The position numbers and the translations under genes were made by a program. 64,000 nt of DNA from JBHJHP01 sp042219825 (lineage in GTDB: Bacteria; Bacteroidota; Bacteroidia; Bacteroidales; UBA5342), in contig NZ_JBHJHQ010000003.1 of the NCBI RefSeq assembly GCF_042219825.1, positions 558,001 through 622,000 of the forward strand, read 5' to 3'. The notes below the pieces were generated by a model. That model had not been told where the DNA came from. It saw only the letters and a program-made list of their open reading frames with translations, and did not search any database. Position 1 is the stretch's first letter; each line of letters opens with the position of its first letter. Positions 55,215-63,236 of the stretch are shown piece after piece.

Positions 55215-55718
55215 TTACTTTTTTTTACGTGCTATAAGTGCTGCTCCAACAATGGCAAGTAACAATAACATCGAAGCCGCTTCAAACGCCAGAAGGTAAT
55301 TAGTCAACAACTCGTTACCTATCTGGGTTACGGTTGAATTAACTTCTTCTGAAGGTGCCGTGTGCCAATCGGTTGAAATGGCCATATAAATAAGTGACCC
55401 GGCAATAACAACTGCCAGTACACCGGCAGCCACAACCTGCAGTTTTCCCAGAGTACCCGATTTTACATCAATTCCCGTAATTCGCGATGTAAGAACTACT
55501 CCAAAGATGATCAACACCAGAATACCTCCTATGTAGAGCATAAGTTGGGTTATCGCCAGAAAATCGGCTGTAAGCAACACATAGAGACCTGCCACACCAA
55601 ACAGGGTAAACAGCAGGGCAAATGCCGAATACATGATATTTTTAGACAATACAACAATCGCGCTGAACCCCAGAGTTAAGGCAGCGAGAAAGTAGAATGC
55701 TATCGTTACTAAATCCAT
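55215..55718 (-). CDS. nuoJ: Complex I subunit J
   Basis: A 167-residue five-helix subunit. The conserved helix FALLFTLFGVAGLYVLL carries the pi-bulge region, and LMLYIGGILVLIIFGV follows. It starts 20 bases after nuoI. Confidence 0.94.
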   Translation of the reverse strand: MDLVTIAFYFLAALTLGFSAIVVLSKNIMYSAFALLFTLFGVAGLYVLLTADFLAITQLMLYIGGILVLIIFGVVLTSRITGIDVKSGTLGKLQVVAAGVLAVVIAGSLIYMAISTDWHTAPSEEVNSTVTQIGNELLTNYLLAFEAASMLLLLAIVGAALIARKKK

Positions 55719-55738
55719 ATACTGTATATCTTGATCTG

Positions 55739-56299
55739 TTATTTCTCGTCTTTTTTCGGACTGTCATCTTTTTTGGCAGCTGCTGCAGCTTCAGCTTCAG
55801 CTGCCTGTTTCTGTTTGTACTCCTCAAGCAAACGCTTCTTTTCTTCAATCTGCACCGGAGTCAGGGTTTGAAACTGGTATACCAGGTTCTCGCGTTTATA
55901 TTCCGAGTATTCAAATTCCTTAGTATGAAGAATAGCATCAGTAGGACATGCCTGAGTACATAAACCACAAAAGCAACACTTGGCAAAATCAATTTCATAT
56001 TTTTCCAGCCACATTTTCCGTTCTTTCCCATTCTCGTAATTTTCCTTGTTAGGATCATCGGGAGAAGCCTTAATGGTCTCTATGGTAATGCAATTTACCG
56101 GACAGGCTGTAGCACACAAGGTACAACCAGTGCATCGGTTCATCTGTAGTGCCAGACGGTTACGTGCACCGTCGGGTATCGGAAAACGTTCATCCGGATA
56201 TTGAATGGTCACTTTTTTGGCAAAGATGTGCTTCCAGGTAATTGTCATCCCCTGAAACGCCGTTGATAAGCCTGACCAGATTGTATTAAAATATGCCAT
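55739..56299 (-). CDS. nuoI: Complex I subunit I (two 4Fe-4S clusters)
   Basis: A 186-residue peripheral subunit. Two cluster motifs CTGCTLCATACPV and CCFCGLCTQACPTDA bind N6a and N6b. The C-terminus carries an Ala/Glu/Lys-rich tail (about 150-186) longer than usual. Connects the Q-module clusters; in the absence of NuoEFG it would be near the electron entry point. Confidence 0.95.
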   Translation of the reverse strand: MAYFNTIWSGLSTAFQGMTITWKHIFAKKVTIQYPDERFPIPDGARNRLALQMNRCTGCTLCATACPVNCITIETIKASPDDPNKENYENGKERKMWLEKYEIDFAKCCFCGLCTQACPTDAILHTKEFEYSEYKRENLVYQFQTLTPVQIEEKKRLLEEYKQKQAAEAEAAAAAKKDDSPKKDEK

Positions 56300-56308
56300 T
56301 ATAAAATC

Positions 56309-57364
56309 CTATTTCAACATTACGTATAAACTAATAGCAAAAAAGCAAACAAAGGCCGCCGGTAACAATACTTTCCATCCTAAGTACATCAGCTGATCAA
56401 CCCTGAATCGCGGCAATGTCCAGCGAATCCAAATCTGAACCAACACAATCATAAACCCTTTCAGGATGAACCAGAAAGCGCCCCAAACCGGTCCCTGCAT
56501 GAAATCGCCAAACGGCGAATTCCATCCACCTAAAAATACTGTTGTCAGGATGGCTGCTACCACAAACATGTTGGCGTATTCTGCAAAAAAGAACATTGCG
56601 AATTTTATTCCGCTGTATTCTGTGTGAAACCCTGCCACCAATTCCGATTCACCTTCAGGAATATCGAAGGGTACACGGTTGGTTTCGGCAAGTGACGATA
56701 TAAAATATGTTATGAAAAGAATCACAGTAAATGGAAAAATGATCCATTTGGCAGCTGTTCCGGGTCCTCCAAAAAGATACCAGTTCCAGAACCAACCGGA
56801 TTGCATGCTGCTGATATGCTGCAGATCCATGCTGGAAGTCAAAACCACAACAGATAAAACTGCAATGGCTGCAGGAACCTCGTAGCTGATCAGCTGCGCC
56901 ACTGAACGCATGGCTCCCATCAGTGAGTATTTATTGTTTGATGCCCATCCTCCCATCACGATACCAAGCGCACTGATGGATCCGACGGCAAAAATGTAAA
57001 ATAGACCGAGATTGATGCTGGCGGGTGTATAGGCCTGACTGAATGGAATAACCGCAAATGCGGAATATGCTCCTGTGAAAATAATGAACGGTGCCGCATT
57101 ATACAGCAATTTGTTAGCCCTGTCCGGAGTGATATCTTCTTTTTGTAATAATTTAAGAACCTCAGCAACCGGCTGTAAAATCCCCCAGGGCCCGGTTCTC
57201 ATCGGACCTAAACGCTCCTGTATCCATGCTGAAACCTTTAATTCAGCCAAAATGGCAACAAGCGCATAAACAAGTACAAATCCCAGAGGAAGAAGAATTA
57301 CAAATGTGACCGCCCAGCCGTTTACACCGCCGAAAAGATCATATAGAAAGTTTGAATTGTCCAT
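56309..57364 (-). CDS. nuoH: Complex I subunit H
   Basis: A 351-residue eight-helix subunit that forms the quinone chamber. Conserved EIPQRGRTNPGP-like region reads LGPMRTGPWGILQPVAEV; SLAETNRVPFDIPEGESELVAGFHTEYSG is also complete in key residues. Ten bases precede nuoI. Confidence 0.96.
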   Translation of the reverse strand: MDNSNFLYDLFGGVNGWAVTFVILLPLGFVLVYALVAILAELKVSAWIQERLGPMRTGPWGILQPVAEVLKLLQKEDITPDRANKLLYNAAPFIIFTGAYSAFAVIPFSQAYTPASINLGLFYIFAVGSISALGIVMGGWASNNKYSLMGAMRSVAQLISYEVPAAIAVLSVVVLTSSMDLQHISSMQSGWFWNWYLFGGPGTAAKWIIFPFTVILFITYFISSLAETNRVPFDIPEGESELVAGFHTEYSGIKFAMFFFAEYANMFVVAAILTTVFLGGWNSPFGDFMQGPVWGAFWFILKGFMIVLVQIWIRWTLPRFRVDQLMYLGWKVLLPAAFVCFFAISLYVMLK

Positions 57365-57387
57365 TTATATAATGATTCAATTTTTTA

Positions 57388-58539
57388 TTATCTGTCAACT
57401 TCACCCAGCACAATGTCGATGCTTCCTAAAATCAGGATCAAATCGGCAAACATATAGCCCTTTGAGATTTCAGGTATTATCGACAGATTCACGAAACTGG
57501 TTCCGCGAGCCTTCAGGCGTTCCGGTTTATCAGTACCATTACTAACAATATAAAACCCAAGGTCTCCTTTTGGATTTTCAGCCCTCATGTATACCTCACC
57601 GGCCGGTGGTTTAACTCTCTTCTTTACTGCTTCCTGCACATCACCTTCCATCGGCATCTGCTCCAATGCCTGCTCAATAATCCGGCAAGACTCTTCCATC
57701 TCACGAACTCTTACGATGTTCCTGTTCCAGCAGTCGCCTACCTTTCCTATTTCGTTGGATCCAACCGGTATATCAAAGTCGAACCTGTCGTAAATGGAAT
57801 ATGGTTCATCTTTTCTCAGATCGTATTTTACACCGGAACCGCGCAAAACAGGACCGCTACAGGCATAATTTATGGCTACGTCAGCCGGAAGGATACCAAC
57901 ATTGGTTGTTCTTTTAATGAAAATACCATTCAGCATTAAGAGATCCATAACCTCTTTATTGGTTTCACGAATCTGCTTAATTGCTTTCAGAATATCCTGT
58001 TTAAAATCAGGATAGATATCTCTGGCAAGACCACCAATTTTAAAATAATTATAAAGTAAGCGTGCTCCTGAAAGCTTTTCAAGTATCCAAACAATTTGCT
58101 CGCGGTCGCGGAAATAGAACAGGAATGGTGTAAATGCTCCGGCATCAAGACCAAATGTTCCGATGGCTATCTGATGGTTAGCGATACGGTTTAATTCTGC
58201 CACGATTACCCTTATATACTCCACCTTTTCAGGAACCTTAATGTCCATCATTTTCTCCATGGCCATTGCGTAAACCCATTCGTTGTTCATCGCAGCAATG
58301 TAATCCATACGATCGATGTATGGTATGATCTGCGGATAGGTCATATTTTCACAATGTTTCTCGAAACTCCGGTGCAGGTAGCCCAAATGTGGAATTACCT
58401 CGTTTACAATCTCACCATCAACTTCAACTTCCAACCTGAGTACGCCATGAGTAGACGGATGCTGCGGGCCAACATTCAGCCGCATTTTATCGGAACCTAA
58501 CTGGCTGTACTCGAGATCTAATTTTTTAATATCGCTCAT
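57388..58539 (-). CDS. nuoD: Complex I subunit D (49-kDa)
   Basis: A 383-residue peripheral Q-module subunit. RLNVGPQHPSTHGVLRL, PHLGYLHRSFEKHCE, YIDRMDYIAAMNNE and a final SIDIVLGEVDR are diagnostic. It is separate from nuoC rather than fused as in E. coli. Immediately upstream of nuoH: no nuoE, F or G lie between. Confidence 0.97.
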   Translation of the reverse strand: MSDIKKLDLEYSQLGSDKMRLNVGPQHPSTHGVLRLEVEVDGEIVNEVIPHLGYLHRSFEKHCENMTYPQIIPYIDRMDYIAAMNNEWVYAMAMEKMMDIKVPEKVEYIRVIVAELNRIANHQIAIGTFGLDAGAFTPFLFYFRDREQIVWILEKLSGARLLYNYFKIGGLARDIYPDFKQDILKAIKQIRETNKEVMDLLMLNGIFIKRTTNVGILPADVAINYACSGPVLRGSGVKYDLRKDEPYSIYDRFDFDIPVGSNEIGKVGDCWNRNIVRVREMEESCRIIEQALEQMPMEGDVQEAVKKRVKPPAGEVYMRAENPKGDLGFYIVSNGTDKPERLKARGTSFVNLSIIPEISKGYMFADLILILGSIDIVLGEVDR

Positions 58540-58543
58540 ACCC

Positions 58544-59023
58544 TTATTCGTATCCTATTTTCATCCCGTGATAGGTCTCGGGTGTTACGTAATCTTTTCT
58601 TAATGGATAGCCTTCCCAGTCGTACGGACAAAGAATCCGGATCATATTGTGATGTCCTTCGAACTCAATTCCAACCAGATCGTATGCTTCACGCTCGTGC
58701 CAGTCGGCCGATTTCCAAATTCTCTCCACAGAAGGAACCACTGGTTTATCTTTTGAAACCATCACTTTAATGACCAGCTTATGCTTAAGCTCCATGGAAT
58801 ACAAATGATAAACCACGCCAACGTTCTCTCCATAATCCATACCACTCAGGCTCATCAGATAATCGAACTGTGTCTGGTCGTGATCGCGAAGTGTATGGCA
58901 AATGTCAAACAGTTTTTCGGGGGAAATTATAATATACGGATCAACCGGCTGCTGATCATTCATTTCAATGATTGCATCACCAAATTTGTCCTTCAATAAC
59001 TGATATATCTCGTTTAATTCCAT
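58544..59023 (-). CDS. nuoC: Complex I subunit C (30-kDa)
   Basis: 159 residues from ATG 59023, one base after the nuoB stop; the alternative at 59047 overlaps nuoB by 23 bases. The conserved SADWHEREAYDLVGIEFEGH and LCPYDWEGYPLRKDY are present. Four bases before nuoD. Confidence 0.95.
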   Translation of the reverse strand: MELNEIYQLLKDKFGDAIIEMNDQQPVDPYIIISPEKLFDICHTLRDHDQTQFDYLMSLSGMDYGENVGVVYHLYSMELKHKLVIKVMVSKDKPVVPSVERIWKSADWHEREAYDLVGIEFEGHHNMIRILCPYDWEGYPLRKDYVTPETYHGMKIGYE

Positions 59024-59024
59024 G

Positions 59025-59564
59025 TTATACCGCGTTATTTGATTCATCAGCTTCAGCTTTCAGCTTTTTCCGTTTATTGAAAATCGCCTGCTTGCTTATT
59101 TTTTCCTGCAGTTTTATCATTCCTTCTTCAAATGCTTCCGGACGCGGAGGACATCCAGGAATGTATACATCTACGGGAATAATCTTGTCAACTCCCTTTA
59201 GTACATGGTAACCATGTTCCCAGTAAGGCCCTCCACAGTTAGAGCACGATCCCACAGAAATGACGTATTTTGGTTCAGACATTTGTTCGTAAAGAATCTT
59301 GATCCTGTCTGCCATCTTTAAAGTAACCGTCCCTGTAATCATGATAAAGTCTGCCTGGCGCGGACTTGTACGCGGAATGGTACCAAACCGCATAAAATCA
59401 AAATGGGAGGCATTCATTGCCATAAATTCGATGGCACAGCATGCCAGACCAAAATGCAAATACCAATTGGATTTACTCCGACCCCAGTTCAATAAATCTT
59501 CCACTGTTCCAAGAACAATTCCACCACCATCGTAAGGATCATCCAGTTTATTTAATAAACCCAT
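59025..59564 (-). CDS. nuoB: Complex I subunit B (cluster N2)
   Basis: A 179-residue subunit carrying the N2 4Fe-4S cluster: CCAIEFMAMNAS (adjacent Cys pair), GSCSNCGGPYW and IPGCPPRPEA supply the four Cys. A Lys-rich C-terminal end follows. Two bases after nuoA. Confidence 0.97.
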   Translation of the reverse strand: MGLLNKLDDPYDGGGIVLGTVEDLLNWGRSKSNWYLHFGLACCAIEFMAMNASHFDFMRFGTIPRTSPRQADFIMITGTVTLKMADRIKILYEQMSEPKYVISVGSCSNCGGPYWEHGYHVLKGVDKIIPVDVYIPGCPPRPEAFEEGMIKLQEKISKQAIFNKRKKLKAEADESNNAV

Positions 59565-59566
59565 CG

Positions 59567-59980
59567 TTAATCAATTTTTTTACCTACAACTAAATCTTCT
59601 AATTTTGGAATTACAGGTTTTGGTTTTTCCCAGTCAAGGTCCCCTTTTGCCCATACGTATACAAATCCTGTGAGCAGGATAACGACAAAGATGATCATTT
59701 CAATAAATGCAAACCATCCTAGTCCCTTGAATATAACGGCCCACGGGAGCAGAAAGACGATTTCAACATCGAACAAAAGAAAAACCAGCGCGATAACATA
59801 GAACCGCACGTTAAATTTTATCCAGGGTTCTCCTATCGGAATTTCACCGCATTCATACGTAGAATTTTTTACCGGATTTGGATGACTGGGACGCACGAGG
59901 TAGGATGCTGCAAATCCAATGCCTACAAAAACAAAACCCAGGATAACGAAAAGTAGTATAATACCGTAATTTGAAAGCAT
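59567..59980 (-). CDS. nuoA: Complex I subunit A
   Basis: A 137-residue three-helix subunit with the TM1-2 loop PSHPNPVKNSTYECGE and FLLFDVEIVFLLPWAV. First gene of the eleven-gene operon nuoABCDHIJKLMN. Confidence 0.95.
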   Translation of the reverse strand: MLSNYGIILLFVILGFVFVGIGFAASYLVRPSHPNPVKNSTYECGEIPIGEPWIKFNVRFYVIALVFLLFDVEIVFLLPWAVIFKGLGWFAFIEMIIFVVILLTGFVYVWAKGDLDWEKPKPVIPKLEDLVVGKKID

Positions 59981-60067
59981 AACCTGTTAACTTATCGTTT
60001 AAAATTTTTGTTAACTGTCTGACAATGTAATGTTTATATCGACGGGCAGCTTGTTTTTTTGAACCAT

Positions 60068-60075
60068 CAAATATA
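60068..60075 (-). promoter_or_regulatory. Candidate -7 element of the nuo promoter
   Basis: On the minus strand TATATTTG, an exact TAnnTTTG match about 90 bases before nuoA. No good -33 box was seen at the expected distance. The 394-base gap 59981-60374 is AT rich and otherwise shows no feature. Confidence 0.32.
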
Positions 60076-60374
60076 TATTTTTTTTAAAAATCTGTATGCC
60101 GAAATGAACTTTTTATATGTAGATATGTTGATTTATCGATTTAATCGGCAATTTTATCCTACCTTAAAAATAGTGTAACATCCAATGAATCTGTTTTTTA
60201 TGATTTTAACACTTGTAACTAATTTAGAATCAAACTAAAAAGTAAATGCGTAATTTATTTTTAGATTGGATAACCGGTTTATAAATAATAATAGGTTAGG
60301 CTATTTATATTGTTTAGGGGACGTTTGACTAATACTTTGAAATAATTTATACAGGTTTTTATCGAATATAGACT

Positions 60375-62417
60375 TTAATTTTCATCAATTGATTTTAATA
60401 TCTCATCTATTCTTTCATTTTTCACAATCTGCATTCCAAATCGTTCTTTGGTAATGCCCCCTTTTAATTTATAATTGTAAACGGGAGTTTCCATGTCCAT
60501 TTTGGATTCAAAACACTTGAAAAAAATATTGTCTTTATTTTTCAGTTCTTCAGCAATTTCAATAATATGAGTAGAGATCAAAAATATACTTCTTTTAATT
60601 CTTAAAAGTTCCGAAATAACCATTAACGATGCATCAAATGCATCCTTCACATTGGTTCCTCTAAATAACTCGTCAAAAATTACAACTACATTCTTATTCT
60701 TTTCTATCATTGATGCTGCTTCTTTAACCCGCTTAACCTCGCTATAAAAATGGCTATAGCCAAGAGCAATATTGTCGTTAAGATTAATCGTAGTTATCAG
60801 TCCTTTAAAAATAGTTGATTCCATTTTTGACGCAGGAACCGGAAAACCTACATGGGCCAGATAAACTGCCAATCCAAATGCCTTTAAAAAAGTGGATTTC
60901 CCTGACATATTAGCTCCGGTTAGAAAACACAGATTTTTATGTCTGCCTATTTGAAAATCATTACTAACAGGCCTTTCTAAAACCGGATGGTACAAACCTT
61001 CAAGTTTTACATTTGGAATTGCGGAACCGGAATATTCAGGAAAAGATAAATTATATTTTTTTACTGAAGCGGCAACAGATTCAAATACATCCACCTCATA
61101 AAGCATTTCCAGAATTTCAGTGATTTTGTTACTATTGGTCCTCCTGAAAAAATTATCCAGCTTCTCTATGTCAACAGCATTTAAATGTGTTTTATCTGCC
61201 GTATCTAATATTTCCCGAAATCCTTTTTCGAAAAGTATCTCCTGAATATTATAAAAAATAAGAGATAAATATACGGGAATATCTTTAGTGTGATACTCTT
61301 TAGCAAATACAGAAAGATAGTGTAACAGTCCTAATGTTTTTTGTACACCTGTCTTTTTTATATAATAATCATTACTGGATTTTATTTTATAACGCAGCCC
61401 TTCATACATTGAACCAATAACATTCTTCCTTGAATCAGCAGTTTTGTATGATCTGTAAAACTCAATAAAATCAATATCTTTTTTAGTGATTTTTAGGGTC
61501 ACATTTTTTTCGACAAAAAACTTAATCGTATCTCTTCTATCCGTTAATCTGTTTATGTCCGAAATAGGTGTTTTGAGCATCTTTTGCAAACGAATTCCCC
61601 CTCCTGTTGTTTTTACATTATCGAATATTGAAAAGATAAGACCTGTTTTTGTACTGCCAATCAAGTCAAGATCACGCAATGTTTGACTATCCACATTAAA
61701 ATTAACAGGGAGACTTTCTTCCCCAATACCATCCATTTTTGAACGCATTAACGTCCCGGCAGGCAAATAACCATATTCTTCCAGTTGTTTTGACTTTTGT
61801 ATATTTATTAATGCTCCATCTTTTATTAAAACTAACCTATCACTTATATCAAGTATATTTTGATAATCATGGTCCGTAATAATAAAACCTTTATCATTAC
61901 TATACTCTTTTATTAACTCCTTTATTTTTCCCTTATAGATCGGTTCAATACCAGAAAAAGGTTCATCAAGAAGAATAAATCTGACATCTAAATTAACAAG
62001 TAAGGTTATCTCAAAATACCTTAACTCGCCACCGGACAATTCTTTTGTTCTTTTCTTTAAATGTTGCTTTATTCTTTCGTCAGCAATTAGCTTTTTCCTT
62101 TTTTCAGGATCCTTTATAAAAACATGTATTATATCCCTCAAACTAATATTTTCAGGTAAAAAGCTGTGCTGGGGCAAATAAGCAATCAAATTTTTATACT
62201 GATACGGTTTATCATAAAATTTATTATCTATTTTAATCGCCTTTTGATCCGCAATCAATGTTCCAAATAATATTTTTAATAGTGTTGACTTTCCACATCC
62301 ATTCCTCCCCAGAATTCCGACAATCTCTCCTGTTTGACATTTTAAATACACATTAGTGAGTATTTTTCTCTGAGCAAATGTTTTAATTACACTATCTATT
62401 TCCAACGTACTACACAT
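60375..62417 (-). CDS. ABC ATPase fused to MutS core and MutS ATPase domains
   Basis: A 680-residue cytoplasmic protein with two different NTPases. Residues 1-220 are a complete ABC ATPase: Walker A GRNGCGKST (37-45), Q-loop LPQHS (81-85), signature LSGGE (127-131), Walker B FILLDEP (147-153), H-loop His183. Residues about 245-470 match MutS core domain III (LIGSTKTGLIFSIFDNVKT, GGGIRLQKMLKTPISDIN). Residues 470-680 are a MutS ATPase: YHPVLE, Walker A GANMSGKST (501-509), Walker B VIFDELFRGTN (579-589), STH (615-617). The MutS mismatch-recognition and connector domains are absent, so mismatch repair is unlikely. It overlaps its upstream partner by eight bases. Base composition is visibly AT-richer than the nuo genes. 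Function unknown. Confidence 0.9.
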   Translation of the reverse strand: MCSTLEIDSVIKTFAQRKILTNVYLKCQTGEIVGILGRNGCGKSTLLKILFGTLIADQKAIKIDNKFYDKPYQYKNLIAYLPQHSFLPENISLRDIIHVFIKDPEKRKKLIADERIKQHLKKRTKELSGGELRYFEITLLVNLDVRFILLDEPFSGIEPIYKGKIKELIKEYSNDKGFIITDHDYQNILDISDRLVLIKDGALINIQKSKQLEEYGYLPAGTLMRSKMDGIGEESLPVNFNVDSQTLRDLDLIGSTKTGLIFSIFDNVKTTGGGIRLQKMLKTPISDINRLTDRRDTIKFFVEKNVTLKITKKDIDFIEFYRSYKTADSRKNVIGSMYEGLRYKIKSSNDYYIKKTGVQKTLGLLHYLSVFAKEYHTKDIPVYLSLIFYNIQEILFEKGFREILDTADKTHLNAVDIEKLDNFFRRTNSNKITEILEMLYEVDVFESVAASVKKYNLSFPEYSGSAIPNVKLEGLYHPVLERPVSNDFQIGRHKNLCFLTGANMSGKSTFLKAFGLAVYLAHVGFPVPASKMESTIFKGLITTINLNDNIALGYSHFYSEVKRVKEAASMIEKNKNVVVIFDELFRGTNVKDAFDASLMVISELLRIKRSIFLISTHIIEIAEELKNKDNIFFKCFESKMDMETPVYNYKLKGGITKERFGMQIVKNERIDEILKSIDEN

Positions 62418-62739
62418 AAGAAATTAATCCTAGAAGGATGGCTCCTGTTAATGAGTTAAAAATTAATGCTGACAAATACAATTTCGTCTTTGTTAAAGCA
62501 TGATTGTAATAAAAAAAGTAATTTCTTTTCTTATAATATTCATAGTAGGCAATACTGCATACAAATCCAACGGTAAAAAAAATAATTATCCAATTGTGTA
62601 ATAATTGTAGCCAAAATGATGATGGTACTTCTTCAATTGTCGAAGAAATAAATGATGCAACAAGAACCGACGATACGAACGAAAATAAAATATTCAACGG
62701 TAATAATGATCGGTAATATATCCAACACATCTTAATCAT
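62410..62739 (-). CDS. Small three-helix membrane protein, partner of the ABC-MutS fusion
   Basis: A 109-residue membrane protein: helices at about 13-33, 46-68 and 87-108. Between helices 2 and 3 lies a basic, aromatic stretch (YYKKRNYFFYYNHALTKTK) that could act as a coupling helix for an ABC ATPase. No known family recognised. Start ATG 62739 (ATG 62730 also possible). Its last eight bases overlap the ATPase gene, so they are translationally coupled and probably form one complex. Confidence 0.75.
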   Translation of the reverse strand: MIKMCWIYYRSLLPLNILFSFVSSVLVASFISSTIEEVPSSFWLQLLHNWIIIFFTVGFVCSIAYYEYYKKRNYFFYYNHALTKTKLYLSALIFNSLTGAILLGLISYV

Positions 62740-62919
62740 ACTATCATATCTGAATTTGAATATGGTCTTCTTACGATTTTATTTTTTGATGTCACACAAC
62801 AACAGATAATATCTATTAAAGTAACTAAATTTCAGCTGTTTAATAAAATTAAAAATGCTAAATTGACGATTGTTAACATAAAATCACTTTTTATTCAAAA
62901 CTCTCCCTAAATTTATTGT

Positions 62920-63192
62920 ATGCTCAAACATTTCAATATAACTGTTTATGGTAATGTTCAGGGAGTCGGATTTCGCTGGCATACCCGCAGAATGGCAGAG
63001 ACTCTTGGTGTAACGGGATACGTAAAAAACCGATACAATGGCACTGTTTATATTGAAGCAGAAGGAAGTGAAATACAGCTTTCACAGTTTGTAAGCTGGT
63101 GTAAAAAAGGACCAGATCATGCGCAGGTTGAACACGTGGATATTACTATAACTGATCTGGTTGGGTTTAATTCGTTTACGGTTAGAAGATAA
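62920..63192 (+). CDS. acyP: Acylphosphatase
   Basis: A 90-residue enzyme that hydrolyses acyl phosphates. The catalytic loop GNVQGVGFRWHTRR supplies the Arg, and GYVKNRYNGTVYIEAEG carries the catalytic Asn. Cytoplasmic, complete. Divergent from the three-helix protein. Confidence 0.96.
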   Translation: MLKHFNITVYGNVQGVGFRWHTRRMAETLGVTGYVKNRYNGTVYIEAEGSEIQLSQFVSWCKKGPDHAQVEHVDITITDLVGFNSFTVRR

Positions 63193-63197
63193 GTGGG

Positions 63198-63233
63198 TAC
63201 CGAGGGCCTCCGCTTAAAGCGAAGCCCTCGGTA
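63198..63233. terminator. Bidirectional hairpin after acyP (GAGGGCTTC family)
   Basis: TACCGAGGGCCTCCGCTT (63198-63215) pairs with AAGCGAAGCCCTCGGTA (63217-63233) with one bulge and one mismatch. Lies between convergent genes. Confidence 0.75.
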
Positions 63234-63236
63234 TGC

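Noticed and set aside
58544..59047. nuoC start at 59047
   Set aside because: It overlaps nuoB by 23 bases and adds eight residues not typical of the family; ATG 59023 is one base after the nuoB stop.
60375..62417. Calling the fusion a mismatch-repair MutS
   Set aside because: The mismatch-recognition and connector domains are missing and an ABC ATPase takes their place; only core and ATPase parts match MutS.
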